This document shows positions 8,808 to 17,381 of a stretch of DNA of 64,000 nt, one piece after another. Positions within the stretch are counted from its first letter, which is position 1, and every line of letters starts with the position of its first letter. The notes under the pieces were generated by a model. It ran no database searches and was not told the DNA's origin. It saw nothing but the letters and a program-made list of their open reading frames with translations. A program made the position numbers and the translations under genes. The stretch spans positions 434,001 to 498,000 of the forward strand of contig NZ_BCRD01000002.1 in the NCBI RefSeq assembly GCF_001552415.1. The letters are read 5' to 3'. The DNA is from Corynebacterium xerosis NBRC 16721 = ATCC 373. Its GTDB lineage: Bacteria; Actinomycetota; Actinomycetes; Mycobacteriales; Mycobacteriaceae.

Positions 8808-9791
8808 ATGGGCAGGGCCGCGGGCAACAGGGACGACTGGTGGGGCGCGGACAAGGCCTCCGCGGCGGGTACCTCAAATGGCGCCGGCGGTGGTTCCCGA
8901 GGCGCCGTGGTCTCCGGGGCCACGCCGAACCACCCCGCCGCCGTCACCCGCCCCGAACCGGACATCCCGTTTGATCCGGTGGTGGTGGCGGAAGAGGAGG
9001 CGGTGCTGGTCGTCGACAAGCCGCCCTTCCTGCCCTCGACGCCCAACGGCCGCCTGGTGCGCACCACGGTGCTGCAGCGGCTGCGCGATCGGTTCGGCGA
9101 GCCGGATCTGACCTGCGTGCACCGGCTCGACCGGCTGACGTCGGGGCTGCTGCTGGTGTCGCGCGATCCGGCGACGCGCGGCGCGTACCAGCGGATGTTC
9201 CAGGATGGACGGGTGGCCAAGACGTACGAATGCTTCACCGTCGTGCCCGATGATTGGACGCCCGGCGAGTCCCGCGACGTCGTCGTCGAGCTGGCCAACG
9301 TCGATGGCGAGCGCGGAGTGCGGGTGCGGGATGTTTCGCTTGACGACGGCCCGTCGCGCCCCGTCGGCACCGATGCCGACGAACCGGCGCTGCCGTGGAA
9401 AACGGCCGCCACCCGCGTGACCTACGTGGGGCCCGTGGCGGCGGACATCGGCGACGTGCTGCCCGGGATGTTCGGGGGCGCGGCCGGCGGCGCCCATGCG
9501 GCGAGTTACGGATGCGGGACGTGCGGCACGCGGATGACGGTGGGGAAGTGGCGGCTGGAGCCGGCCACGGGTCGCACGCACCAGCTGCGCGCGACGATGG
9601 CGCATCTGGGCTATCCGATCCTCGGCGACGACACGTACCCCGACGACCTCGGGCTCGACCTGGCCGACGTCACGCGGGTGCTGCGGCTCGTGGCGACGGA
9701 GCTGAGGTACGACGACCCCCTCGACGGCATGCCTCGCACGTGGCGCAGTTCCCGCGACGTGACCGATCCGTTGGCCGACCCTTCGTATTAG
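8808..9791 (+). CDS. RluA-family RNA pseudouridine synthase
   Basis: A 327-residue pseudouridine synthase. The catalytic segment is CVHRLDRLTSGLLLVSRD, with the RLDR motif aspartate as nucleophile. Supporting family segments are VVDKPPFLPS, AKTYECFT and the late GRTHQLRATMAHLGYPILGDDTYP. The start ATG at 8808 has GAAGGGG eight bases upstream; the long open frame before it is noise. The first ~50 residues are low-complexity Ala/Gly-rich and not part of the fold. An insert of ~40 residues in the middle is richer in Gly/Ala than usual. The rRNA or tRNA target cannot be told. A copy of the dispersed motif (9338) encodes SLDDG. Confidence 0.9.
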   Translation: MGRAAGNRDDWWGADKASAAGTSNGAGGGSRGAVVSGATPNHPAAVTRPEPDIPFDPVVVAEEEAVLVVDKPPFLPSTPNGRLVRTTVLQRLRDRFGEPDLTCVHRLDRLTSGLLLVSRDPATRGAYQRMFQDGRVAKTYECFTVVPDDWTPGESRDVVVELANVDGERGVRVRDVSLDDGPSRPVGTDADEPALPWKTAATRVTYVGPVAADIGDVLPGMFGGAAGGAHAASYGCGTCGTRMTVGKWRLEPATGRTHQLRATMAHLGYPILGDDTYPDDLGLDLADVTRVLRLVATELRYDDPLDGMPRTWRSSRDVTDPLADPSY

Positions 9792-9859
9792 GCGGTTGCG
9801 CCATTGTCGGGTGCGCCCGGCGCTGCGCCCATTGGTTGGACGAATGATTCTCGGATACC

Positions 9860-9896
9860 ATTCTCCTTGTCCAATCGTGGACGTGACCAGGAGAAT
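9860..9896 (+). promoter_or_regulatory. Leader hairpin covering the cutinase ribosome site
   Basis: ATTCTCCT (9860-9867) pairs perfectly with AGGAGAAT (9889-9896), which holds the AGGAG ribosome site of the cutinase gene. Inside is a second stem GTCCA/TGGAC (9869-9873 with 9878-9882) and an ATCG loop. A possible promoter lies just upstream (TTGGTT at 9833, TACCAT at 9856, 17-base spacing), although those boxes partly overlap the hairpin. Confidence 0.5.
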
Positions 9897-9899
9897 TGC

Positions 9900-10979
9900 A
9901 TGAAAATCGCGGGCCGGAATCGGCGATCCCCCTTCCACTCGAGCGTGGCCGTCAAGGCACTCGTCGCCGGAGCCTGCGTGCTCGCCACGGCGATGGTTTC
10001 CCCGGGGATCGCGTCGGCGGACCCCGGATCTTCCGACGGGCCCGGCATCCCGTACGCGCCCCCGGCGGAGGGCCACGGCGGCGTGCGCAACCCGACGATC
10101 CCGTCGATGGTGTGGTCGCCGATCGAGGGCGCGGCCGGGCGCGTCATCGGAGCAGACCTCGGCGCCGCCGCCCTCGACGAATTGGCCTGCACGCCGATCA
10201 CCGCGATCCACGTGCCCGGCACCGGCGACACCAACGTGCAGCGCGACCCCGACGATCCGCACGGCCGGATCGTGTCGGGCCTGGCCCACGACCTGGGCCT
10301 GGCCCTCGGCGACGACGTTCGCAGCATTCACGTCCCGTACCCGGCCGACGTCGCGTTGTCGGCCAGTTACGTCGGATCCAGCGCCCGCGGGATGGAGATC
10401 CTGAACGGGCTCGTCGCCGCCGTCGACGCAGCCTGCCCCGACACGACGTTCGTGTTCACGGGGTATTCGCAGGGCGCGGACATCGTCGACGACTGGGCGG
10501 GGACCGTCATCGCAGGCGAGGCTGCGATCGGCCCGGAACGAATCGCGGCGATCACGGTGTTCGGCAACCCCCGTCGCGGAGCCGCCGTCGCCGAGACATT
10601 CGGCACCGCGCCATCCGACAGCCTCGGCATCCTCGGCCCGCGCGGAATCACATGGGGAACGCTGTCCGACCGGGTCTTCGACGCATGCAACGCCGGCGAC
10701 ATCTGGTGCGAGTCGGGCCCCGGCATGCGCCGCATTGCTCCGGCGGTGATGGCGGCGTCGCTCAAATCCGCCGACGCCCGCGCCACGGCAGAAGCGATCC
10801 GCACGGCGCTCGGCGCGGACATCGCCGGCGACCCGGAACTGCGCGAAGCGCTTGACGACGTCCTGCGGTTCCTCCTCGACGGCTCGGCCGACCACCTCAC
10901 CTACGAGGATGATCTCGAGGGCCTAGGCTCCGCACGCGAGGCGGCGCTGGAGTTCCTCCTGGAGCGCCTCGCGGGCTGA
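9900..10979 (+). CDS. Secreted cutinase/PE-PPE-like serine esterase
   Basis: A 359-residue exported alpha/beta hydrolase. The N-terminus is a classic signal peptide: a basic start, a hydrophobic VAVKALVAGACVLATAMVS stretch and an ASADP cleavage region near residue 40. The nucleophile elbow is GYSQG with Ser190. The late segment DACNAGDIWCESGPG supplies the acid and a disulfide-capable cysteine pair typical of actinobacterial cutinases. The substrate is unknown; lipids or mycolate esters are typical for the family. The start ATG follows AGGAG, which is held in a hairpin (9860-9896). The stop falls in the first unit of a repeated 3' sequence. Confidence 0.85.
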   Translation: MKIAGRNRRSPFHSSVAVKALVAGACVLATAMVSPGIASADPGSSDGPGIPYAPPAEGHGGVRNPTIPSMVWSPIEGAAGRVIGADLGAAALDELACTPITAIHVPGTGDTNVQRDPDDPHGRIVSGLAHDLGLALGDDVRSIHVPYPADVALSASYVGSSARGMEILNGLVAAVDAACPDTTFVFTGYSQGADIVDDWAGTVIAGEAAIGPERIAAITVFGNPRRGAAVAETFGTAPSDSLGILGPRGITWGTLSDRVFDACNAGDIWCESGPGMRRIAPAVMAASLKSADARATAEAIRTALGADIAGDPELREALDDVLRFLLDGSADHLTYEDDLEGLGSAREAALEFLLERLAG

Positions 10980-11057
10980 CCCGGGCCAGATCCGCTGACC
11001 GGGCAACTTTCGCTGAGCTCAGCCAGCTCCACTGACCCGGGCCAGCTCTGCTGACCG
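10976..11057. repeat. Two direct repeats between cutinase and dapD
   Basis: The sequence starting CTGACCCGGGCCAG occurs at 10976 and again at 11032, 56 bases apart. It continues with GCTGACCG in both copies and is ~25 bases long in total with two or three differences. The first copy holds the cutinase stop codon. It lies between convergent genes. Confidence 0.7.
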
Positions 11058-11059
11058 CC

Positions 11060-12025
11060 CTAGTTCTTGTGCAGAGCCTCGTTGAGCGTCACGCGCTCGG
11101 CGGCCCACGGCACGACCTCGACCTCGCCGGTCTGCGAGTTGCGGCGGAACAGCATGTTCGACCCGCCGGACAGGTCGGCGGCCTTGCGGTGCTTGCGCAC
11201 GCCGTCGAGAAGCACCGTGCACTTGGTGCCCGCCGTGACGTACAGGCCGGCCTCGACGACGCAGTCGTCGCCAAGCGAAATGCCCACGCCGGCGTTGGCG
11301 CCGATCAGGCACCGCTCGCCGACGGAAATGGTCTGCTTCCCGCCGCCGGACAGCGTGCCCATGATCGACGCGCCGCCGCCGACGTCCGAGCCGTCGCCGA
11401 CGACGACGCCCGCCGAAATGCGGCCCTCGACCATCGACGTGCCCAGGGTGCCGGCGTTGAAGTTGACGAAGCCCTCGTGCATCACCGTCGTGCCCTCCGC
11501 CAGGTGCGCGCCCAGGCGGACGCGGTCGGCGTCGCCAATGCGCACCCCGGTCGGCATGACGTAGTCGATCATGCGCGGGAACTTGTCCACCGAGTACACC
11601 GTCAGCGGCCCGCGGCCGAGCAGCTTGGCGCGCACGACGTCGAAGTTCTCCGTCGAGCACGGCCCGTAGTTGGTCCAGATGACGTTGGCCAACAGCCCGA
11701 AAATGCCGTCCAGGTTCAGCTCGTGCGGCTTGGCCATGCGGTGGGACAGCAGGTGCAGCCGCAGATAGGCGTCGTATGCGTCGACGGGCGGGGCGTCGAA
11801 GTCGGCGATGTCGGTGCGCACGCCCACGCGGTGGACCCCGCGGTCGACGTCTTCGCCGATGAGGTGCGAGAAGAAATCGCACGAATCCGGCAGGTCGTCG
11901 GGCGCCTCCAGGCTCGTGCCGGTGCTGCCGTTGCCGTCGAGTTCGGGGCAGGGGAACCAGACGTCCAGGACGGTGCCGTCGGCGGCCAGGCTGGCCAGCC
12001 CGTAAGAGTGTGCTCCTCGTGTCAT
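11060..12025 (-). CDS. dapD: Tetrahydrodipicolinate N-succinyltransferase DapD
   Basis: A 321-residue left-handed beta-helix acyltransferase that adds succinyl to tetrahydrodipicolinate in the lysine/DAP pathway. Hexapeptide-repeat turns are visible through residues ~165-280 ([44 protein letters not shown]). The N-terminal alpha/beta domain has the actinobacterial form ([16 protein letters not shown]). It lies three genes from a paralogue (14016-14942), and dapC and dapE are near. The active-site segment GEGFVN-like region is present, consistent with a working enzyme. A GG-variant motif copy lies at 11276. Confidence 0.92.
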   Translation of the reverse strand: MTRGAHSYGLASLAADGTVLDVWFPCPELDGNGSTGTSLEAPDDLPDSCDFFSHLIGEDVDRGVHRVGVRTDIADFDAPPVDAYDAYLRLHLLSHRMAKPHELNLDGIFGLLANVIWTNYGPCSTENFDVVRAKLLGRGPLTVYSVDKFPRMIDYVMPTGVRIGDADRVRLGAHLAEGTTVMHEGFVNFNAGTLGTSMVEGRISAGVVVGDGSDVGGGASIMGTLSGGGKQTISVGERCLIGANAGVGISLGDDCVVEAGLYVTAGTKCTVLLDGVRKHRKAADLSGGSNMLFRRNSQTGEVEVVPWAAERVTLNEALHKN

Positions 12026-12383
12026 GGCGACAACGGTACTCGCCGCCGCCGTGCCGGTCGCGATGGGTTTGTTACGTTCACGTTACGCGGGTGTGTCGGC
12101 TGTCACGCTTGCTTTGCGACGCCCGCGTGCAACCCCGAGCGGCGCTCACCTTGGGCCGTGCTCACCCCGAGCTGTGCTCTCCCCGAGCGGGGCGGCCGAC
12201 GGCGCGCACATGGCCAAACCCACCCCGAAACGCCAAACCCACCCCGAATGGCGTAACCCACCCGCTGTAACGGGTGGGTTAGCTCATTCGGGGTGGGTTA
12301 GCGGGGATTGGGCGGCGGCCACGGTGACTAGTGGTGGGCGGCCGGCGCCGCAGCGAACAACGGGGGAGACGGTGCCGCGGTGA
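12026..12383. other. Repeat-rich intergenic region between dapD and permease
   Basis: No gene is seen. It contains a motif copy (12111-12121), a run of GAGC-containing short repeats (12125-12200), a nested hairpin (12236-12299) and a duplicated 16-base sequence (12322-12337 and 12378-12393). The stretch separates two minus-strand genes, so the hairpin may end permease transcription. Confidence 0.6.
12216..12299. repeat. Nested double hairpin
   Basis: The outer arms AACCCACCCCGAATG (12236-12250) and CATTCGGGGTGGGTT (12285-12299) pair perfectly over 15 bases. Inside, TAACCCACCCG (12254-12264) pairs perfectly with CGGGTGGGTTA (12271-12281) around a 6-base loop. A third copy of the outer arm start, AAACCCACCCCGAA, is at 12216-12229. 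It could act as a strong bidirectional terminator. Confidence 0.75.
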
Positions 12384-12393
12384 CTAGTGGTGG
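12322..12393. repeat. 16-base direct repeat copying the permease gene end
   Basis: CGGTGACTAGTGGTGG occurs at 12322-12337 and at 12378-12393. The second copy holds the last codons and stop of the minus-strand permease gene; the first is downstream of it. It looks like a short 3'-end duplication. Confidence 0.7.
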
Positions 12394-13832
12394 ACGCCGC
12401 GGACCGGGGTCTGATCGGCGGTGTCGCGGGCGCGGGCGCGCGACTTGGACGTGACACCGGCGAGCAGACCGAGGAAGAAGCACACCGCGACGACGGCGTA
12501 GACCTGCTGGCGGGCGACCTCGTCGAAAAGCATCATGACCGTCAGGCCGAGGATCATGAACACCGCCACCCACGACAGCCACGGGTAACCGGGCAGGCGG
12601 ACGGTGAGCTCGTCGTTGGCCTCCATGCGGGGCCGCAGCTTGATCTGCGACAGGGCGATGACCAGCCAAATGACCAGCAGGCAGCCGCCGACGGCGTTGA
12701 GCAGGAACACCAGGACCGAAGAACCGTCGAACACGACCTGGATGCCCACCGACAGGAAGGCGAAGACCATCGACATGATGACGGCCTTGTACGGCACCGC
12801 CTGGGAGTTCATCGCGGTGAACAGGCGCGGGGCCTCGCCGCGGCGCGACATCGAGTACACCAGGCGCGACGTGGCGTAGATCTGGGCGTTGAACGCCGAC
12901 AGCAGCGCCAGGACGATGACGGCCTCCATGAAGCCGACGACGCCCGGGATGCCCGCCTGCTGCAGCACCATGGTGAACGGCGACTCCGCGGCGGTGTCCG
13001 CGCCGTCGATCTGCGCGTAGGGCAGCAGCATGATGATGATCAGCACGCAGCCGATGTAGAACAGGCCGATGCGCACGATGATCGAGCGGACCGCCGAGGC
13101 GATCGAGCGCTTCGGGTCGTCGGACTCGGCGGCGGCGATGGTGACGATCTCGATGCCGCCGAACGCGAACGCCACCGCCAGCAGGCCCGCGGCGACGCCG
13201 GAGAACCCGTTGGGCAGGAAGCCGGACTCGGCGATGTGCTGCGTGCCGACGAAGGTCGTGCCCGGCAGCAGGCCGAACACCAGCAGCACGCCGATGACCA
13301 GGAAGCCGATGATGACGGCGACCTTGATGAAGGCGAACCAGAACTCGAACTCGCCGAAGCCGCGGACCTTGGCCAGGTTGACGATGGCGAAGAACACAAC
13401 GCACACCAGGCCCGGGATCCAGCCCGGGATGCCCCACCAGGCGCCCATGATCGCGCCGGCGCCGGTGATTTCCGCGCCCAGCACCATGATCAGCATGAAC
13501 CAGTACAACCAGCCCATGATGAAGCCGGCGGACCGGCCGAACGCCATCTCCGCATACGTGGAGAAGGCTCCGGAAGCGGGGCGGGCGGCGGCCATCTCGC
13601 CGAGCATGGTCATCACCAGAACGACGATGATGCCCGCGGCGAGGTAGGACAGCAGCACACCCGGGCCGGCGGCGTTGATGCCGACGCCGGTGCCCAGGAA
13701 CAGGCCGGCGCCGATGGCGGAGCCGAGGCCCATCATGGTCAAGTGGCGAACTTTGAGTCCCTTGCCGAGGTGCGCGTCGTCGGACGCGTCCGGCACGGCC
13801 TCGTCGGCCCGGGACAGGGGAGAGTTGGTCAT
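12384..13832 (-). CDS. Amino acid permease (APC superfamily, AroP/GabP type)
   Basis: A 482-residue transporter with about twelve hydrophobic helices. The family start KGLKVRHLTMMGLGSAIGAGLFLGTG (first helix, with the GSAIGAGLF substrate-site loop) is clear. GGIEIVTIAAAESDDPKRSIASAVR is the conserved loop after helix 6. It is a proton-coupled importer in the inner membrane. The dap-cluster position is suggestive of a link to aromatic or related amino acids, and a permease is also known between the two dapD genes in C. glutamicum. The substrate cannot be read from sequence. The start ATG at 13832 follows a GGAG-like site. Confidence 0.88.
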   Translation of the reverse strand: MTNSPLSRADEAVPDASDDAHLGKGLKVRHLTMMGLGSAIGAGLFLGTGVGINAAGPGVLLSYLAAGIIVVLVMTMLGEMAAARPASGAFSTYAEMAFGRSAGFIMGWLYWFMLIMVLGAEITGAGAIMGAWWGIPGWIPGLVCVVFFAIVNLAKVRGFGEFEFWFAFIKVAVIIGFLVIGVLLVFGLLPGTTFVGTQHIAESGFLPNGFSGVAAGLLAVAFAFGGIEIVTIAAAESDDPKRSIASAVRSIIVRIGLFYIGCVLIIIMLLPYAQIDGADTAAESPFTMVLQQAGIPGVVGFMEAVIVLALLSAFNAQIYATSRLVYSMSRRGEAPRLFTAMNSQAVPYKAVIMSMVFAFLSVGIQVVFDGSSVLVFLLNAVGGCLLVIWLVIALSQIKLRPRMEANDELTVRLPGYPWLSWVAVFMILGLTVMMLFDEVARQQVYAVVAVCFFLGLLAGVTSKSRARARDTADQTPVRGVHH

Positions 13833-13912
13833 GGAGGGGACATTACTCGGGGCACCCCGGCCCCTCTTCCCTCGACCTAGGACCGGACTCCCGGACCCCG
13901 CAGAAGTCGTTG

Positions 13913-14002
13913 ACCTCGCGGGTGCCCCGAACCTCGCGGGCGCCCCGAACCTCGTGGGCGTCGCGGACCTCCAGCGTCGCGTGGACTTCGCGCGCCGCCC
14001 TA
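13913..14002. repeat. Five tandem 18-base repeats
   Basis: Units starting at 13913, 13931, 13949, 13967 and 13985 follow an exact 18-base period. The consensus begins ACCTCGCGGG and ends CCCCGA. The first two units differ at one base and later units decay. It lies between the permease start and the end of the second dapD-like gene. Confidence 0.75.
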
Positions 14003-14015
14003 CGCCTCGGCCGCC

Positions 14016-14942
14016 CTACACCTCGGTCGGTCGCATGCACACCGCGGCGTAATCCGGATGGCGGTAGAAGTGCATCCGGTCGCGGCCGTTGAGCTCCCAC
14101 GCGGTGACGCGGCGGGTCTCGCTCGGGATCTCGATCGGGGTGTCCTTGTCGATGAGGATGTTCTTGTCGATGATGCAGTCGTCGCCGAGGTCCACGCCGA
14201 CGGTGCCGGCGGAGATGCCGATGTTGCAGCGGCGGCCGATGGTCAGCGGGATGCGGCGGCCGCGCTCGTCGTGGCGGGCGACGGCGGTGCCGGCCAGCCC
14301 GATGGTGGTGTACTCGCCGAGCACGACGCCCGACGACAGGCGGCCCTCGATCTTGCAGGGGCCCAGCGAACCGGAGTTGAGGGAAACGAAGCCCTCGCGC
14401 AGCACGGTGGTGCCCGGCGCGAGGTAGGCGCCCAGGCGCACGCGCTCGGCTTCGGCGATGCGCACGCCGGAGGGCACGACGTAGTCGACCATCCGCGGCA
14501 TGCGGTCGATGGAATAGACGTGGATCAGGCCGCGCATGCGCAGGTTGGTGCGCAGCGCCTCGAAGTTGTCGGGCTGGCAGGGGCCCTTGTTCGTCCAGGC
14601 GACGATGTTGAGTTCGTCGAACACGTCCGCCATCTGGATGGAGTGGGGGGTGACGATGCGGTGCGACAGCAGGTGCAGGCGCAGGTAGGCGTCGTGGGAA
14701 TCCACCGGCGGCTTGGACAGGTCGGCGATGGTGGTCCGCACCGCGACCTGTTCGACCCTGCGGTCCTCGTCGAGGAGGACCTGGCGCAGCAGCTGCGGGG
14801 TGAGGTCCTGCGCGCCGAGGCGGCGGGTCCCCGATTCGGTGACGGTGTCGTCGAGCTGGGGATTGGGGTACCACGTATCCAGGACGGTGCCGTCCATTGC
14901 GATGTTCGCGATACCCGTGGCCGAGGCACCAGTTGTCATCAT
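14016..14942 (-). CDS. Second DapD-like succinyltransferase paralogue
   Basis: A 308-residue paralogue of DapD (11060-12025), with matching blocks along its whole length: [26 protein letters not shown]-like [62 protein letters not shown]. The beta-helix is interrupted by a charged segment (ARHDERGRRIP, about residues 222-232). The C-terminus differs from DapD. C. glutamicum carries such a copy at the same place. Whether it succinylates tetrahydrodipicolinate or another amine is unknown. Its promoter region is shared with the divergent membrane protein gene at 15051. Confidence 0.85.
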   Translation of the reverse strand: MMTTGASATGIANIAMDGTVLDTWYPNPQLDDTVTESGTRRLGAQDLTPQLLRQVLLDEDRRVEQVAVRTTIADLSKPPVDSHDAYLRLHLLSHRIVTPHSIQMADVFDELNIVAWTNKGPCQPDNFEALRTNLRMRGLIHVYSIDRMPRMVDYVVPSGVRIAEAERVRLGAYLAPGTTVLREGFVSLNSGSLGPCKIEGRLSSGVVLGEYTTIGLAGTAVARHDERGRRIPLTIGRRCNIGISAGTVGVDLGDDCIIDKNILIDKDTPIEIPSETRRVTAWELNGRDRMHFYRHPDYAAVCMRPTEV

Positions 14943-15050
14943 GTTTCAGATACTATCCGCTGCCGATGGCGCCCTCGACCGCACGGTGCCCCAGCAGCCG
15001 CGCCGCCTCACGATCAACGGCGTTCACATCACGCACCTCCGGAGGTCCCC

Positions 15051-16082
15051 GTGCCCGGCCAGACGCCCCGCAGCTCGTCCCGCAGCTCGTCCCGCAGGTC
15101 CTCCCGCGGCACCGCTCGCGGTTCCATCACCTCGACTCTGCTCGCCCGCTCCGATCTGCCGCGCGCGGCGAAGGGCGCGATCGCCGCGTCGCAGGCGCTG
15201 GCCCGCCCCGCGCTGGTGGCACTGGTCGTCGGCGTGAACGCCGCGTTCCTGGGCTGGCCGCTGGTCGCGTGGACGGCGGTGATCGTGCTGTTGGCGTGGG
15301 GCGTGAGCTGGGGCGTGTTCGCGGGAGTGGCGGCGGGGAAGTGGGCCCTGCTCGGCGCGCTCGCGGTCGGAGTCCCGGGCACCTGGGCGATGTGGTCGGG
15401 GCTGTCCGGCCCCGGCGCGGCCGGCGCGTCGGTGATGCTGGGGCTCCTGCTCGTCGGTCTGGCGGCCGGCCTGGTCGGGGGAGTGTCGGTGCGGGCGTCG
15501 TGGGATCGTCGCCAAGCAGATCGCGAACGCCGGCTCGCGGCCTTGCCGGACTGGGCCCGCGATGAGCTCGGCCGGGTCGCCGACCGCCTCGACCCCTCGT
15601 TCCGCCGCACCCCGGGCCCCGCCGTCGTCGGCGCGCACTCGGATCCGGCGGTGCGCCTGCTCGCCGCGGTCTGCCGGCCCCTGCCCGGTGCGACGGTGCT
15701 GGCGGGCGAGCCGGCCATCGCCGTCAACGGTTCGCGCGTGGCGGTCGTCGCGTGGGGCCCGCGCCTGGATCGCGCCGACGAGGCCCCGCCGCTGCCGCCC
15801 CTGCCCGCCGGCGCCACGGCGCGGGTGTTCGTGCTCAGGGAGGGCACCGAGTTGGCCGACGAGCTGGGCCCGCTTGACGACGGCCCGGCGCCCGCTGCCC
15901 CCGGCGCGGTCGATGATTCCGGCGCGGTCGTTGAAATCGTCGCCACGGAACCGCAGGAACTCGCCGCCCACCTGGGCGCGGGCACGCCGCCGGATGGCGA
16001 CGCGCTGCACGGCATCGCCGCCGACCTGCATGCCCGGGTGCTCGCCGCGCTGGATGGCTACCCTGGATCGGGTGAACGCTAA
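15051..16082 (+). CDS. Membrane protein of unknown function
   Basis: A 343-residue protein with an Arg/Ser-rich N-terminus and about four hydrophobic helices between residues 40 and 150 (LVALVVGVNAAFLGWPLVAWTAVIVLL and others). A soluble C-terminal domain follows, in which a nucleotide-like GPAVVGAHSDPAVRLL segment is the only distinctive region. The start is GTG at 15051 with GGAGGT six bases upstream; the long frame before it is antisense noise to dapD2. Its stop overlaps the proposed dapE start by a few bases, so it is probably in the dapE operon. A motif copy lies at 15872. Confidence 0.7.
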   Translation: MPGQTPRSSSRSSSRRSSRGTARGSITSTLLARSDLPRAAKGAIAASQALARPALVALVVGVNAAFLGWPLVAWTAVIVLLAWGVSWGVFAGVAAGKWALLGALAVGVPGTWAMWSGLSGPGAAGASVMLGLLLVGLAAGLVGGVSVRASWDRRQADRERRLAALPDWARDELGRVADRLDPSFRRTPGPAVVGAHSDPAVRLLAAVCRPLPGATVLAGEPAIAVNGSRVAVVAWGPRLDRADEAPPLPPLPAGATARVFVLREGTELADELGPLDDGPAPAAPGAVDDSGAVVEIVATEPQELAAHLGAGTPPDGDALHGIAADLHARVLAALDGYPGSGER

Positions 16083-17352
16083 AGATTTCGATCGCGCCGG
16101 AGATCCGGACGCCGACACCGACGGCACGGCCGCCGATGCAGTCGGCACCGGCACCACCGACGCGGCCGCACGCCCCCCACACGCACGCGACCATCTGGAC
16201 CTGCGCGCGGACCCCGTCGAGCTGACCGCGGCGCTCATCGACATCCCCAGCGTCTCGCGCGACGAGGCCCGCATCGCCGACGCCGTGGAGGCGGCGCTGC
16301 GCGATGTCGCCGCGACGATCCCGGAGGGAATGCCGGCGGTGACGGTGGAGCGCATCGGCGACAACGTCGTCGCCCGCACCCACCGAGGCCTGCCGCAGCG
16401 CGCGATCCTGGCCGGGCACCTGGACACGGTGCCCATCGCCGACAACGTGCCGTCGACCCGCGGCGTCGACGCCGAAGGCCGCGACACCATCTTCGGCTGC
16501 GGCGCGGTGGACATGAAGAGCGGCGACGCCTGCTACCTCCACGCCTTCGCCACCTTGGCCGGCTCGCCGGCGCTGAAACGCGATCTGACGCTGATCATGT
16601 ACGCCTGCGAGGAGATCGCCGGGGAGTTCAATGGCCTGGGCCACCTCGCCGACAGCCATCCCCATCTGCTGGAAGGCGATGTCGCGCTGCTCGGAGAGCC
16701 GTCGGGCAACGTCATCGAAGCCGGCTGCCAGGGCTCCATCCGCGTCAAGGTCACCGCCCACGGCACGCGAGCACACTCGGCCCGAGCGTGGCTCGGCGAC
16801 AACGCCGCCCACCGTCTGACCGGCGTGCTGTCCCGCGTCGCCGCGTACTCCGCCGGAACTGCGCGGATCGACGGCCTGACTTACCGTGAGGGAATGCAGG
16901 TCGTCCACATCCAGTCCGGCGTGGCCACCAACACGGTGCCCGACGAAGCGTGGGCCTACGTCAACTACCGGTTCGCGCCGCACCGCGACACCGATGAGGC
17001 CATCGCCCACCTGATGGGCGTCCTCGCCATCGACGACCCGCTGGTCGACGTCGAGATCGAAGACGTCAGCCCCGGCGCGGCACCCGGCCTCGACCGGGCG
17101 GCCGCCGCCGAACTCGTCGCCATTGCCGGCGGCGTGGCCAAGCCCAAGTACGGCTGGACGGACGTGTCGCGATTCGCGGCGCTGGGCATCCCGGCCGTCA
17201 ACTTCGGCCCCGGCGACCCCGCGTACTGCCACAAGCGCGACGAGCAGATCCCCGTCGACATGATCACGGAGCTTTCCGACGACCTGCTGCGGTACCTGAC
17301 CACCGCGCCCGCGGATGACGGCCGGAACGCGACCGCGCCGGCGGCGTCGTAA
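16072..17352 (+). CDS. dapE: Succinyl-diaminopimelate desuccinylase DapE
   Basis: An M20 metallopeptidase (~426 residues) that releases succinate from N-succinyl-LL-diaminopimelate. Metal-binding segments are AGHLDTVP (His and catalytic Asp), GCGAVDMKSG (bridging Asp), CEEIAG (catalytic base and ligand Glu) and the late CHKRDE (His). The dimerisation lid is the central block. The start is GTG at 16072, overlapping the upstream stop; ATG at 16054 is an in-frame alternative. The N-terminal ~45 residues are low-complexity Asp/Ala/Thr-rich. The TAA stop lies within a dispersed-motif copy (17345-17355). Confidence 0.9.
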   Translation: MNAKDFDRAGDPDADTDGTAADAVGTGTTDAAARPPHARDHLDLRADPVELTAALIDIPSVSRDEARIADAVEAALRDVAATIPEGMPAVTVERIGDNVVARTHRGLPQRAILAGHLDTVPIADNVPSTRGVDAEGRDTIFGCGAVDMKSGDACYLHAFATLAGSPALKRDLTLIMYACEEIAGEFNGLGHLADSHPHLLEGDVALLGEPSGNVIEAGCQGSIRVKVTAHGTRAHSARAWLGDNAAHRLTGVLSRVAAYSAGTARIDGLTYREGMQVVHIQSGVATNTVPDEAWAYVNYRFAPHRDTDEAIAHLMGVLAIDDPLVDVEIEDVSPGAAPGLDRAAAAELVAIAGGVAKPKYGWTDVSRFAALGIPAVNFGPGDPAYCHKRDEQIPVDMITELSDDLLRYLTTAPADDGRNATAPAAS

Positions 17353-17381
17353 AGCGAAACCCCAACCCAGGAGACCGAAAC

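Noticed and set aside
13843-14874. Minus-strand frame with EVRGAR-type repeats
   Set aside because: Antisense-frame shadow of the dapD paralogue; the repeat is explained by the 18-base DNA array.
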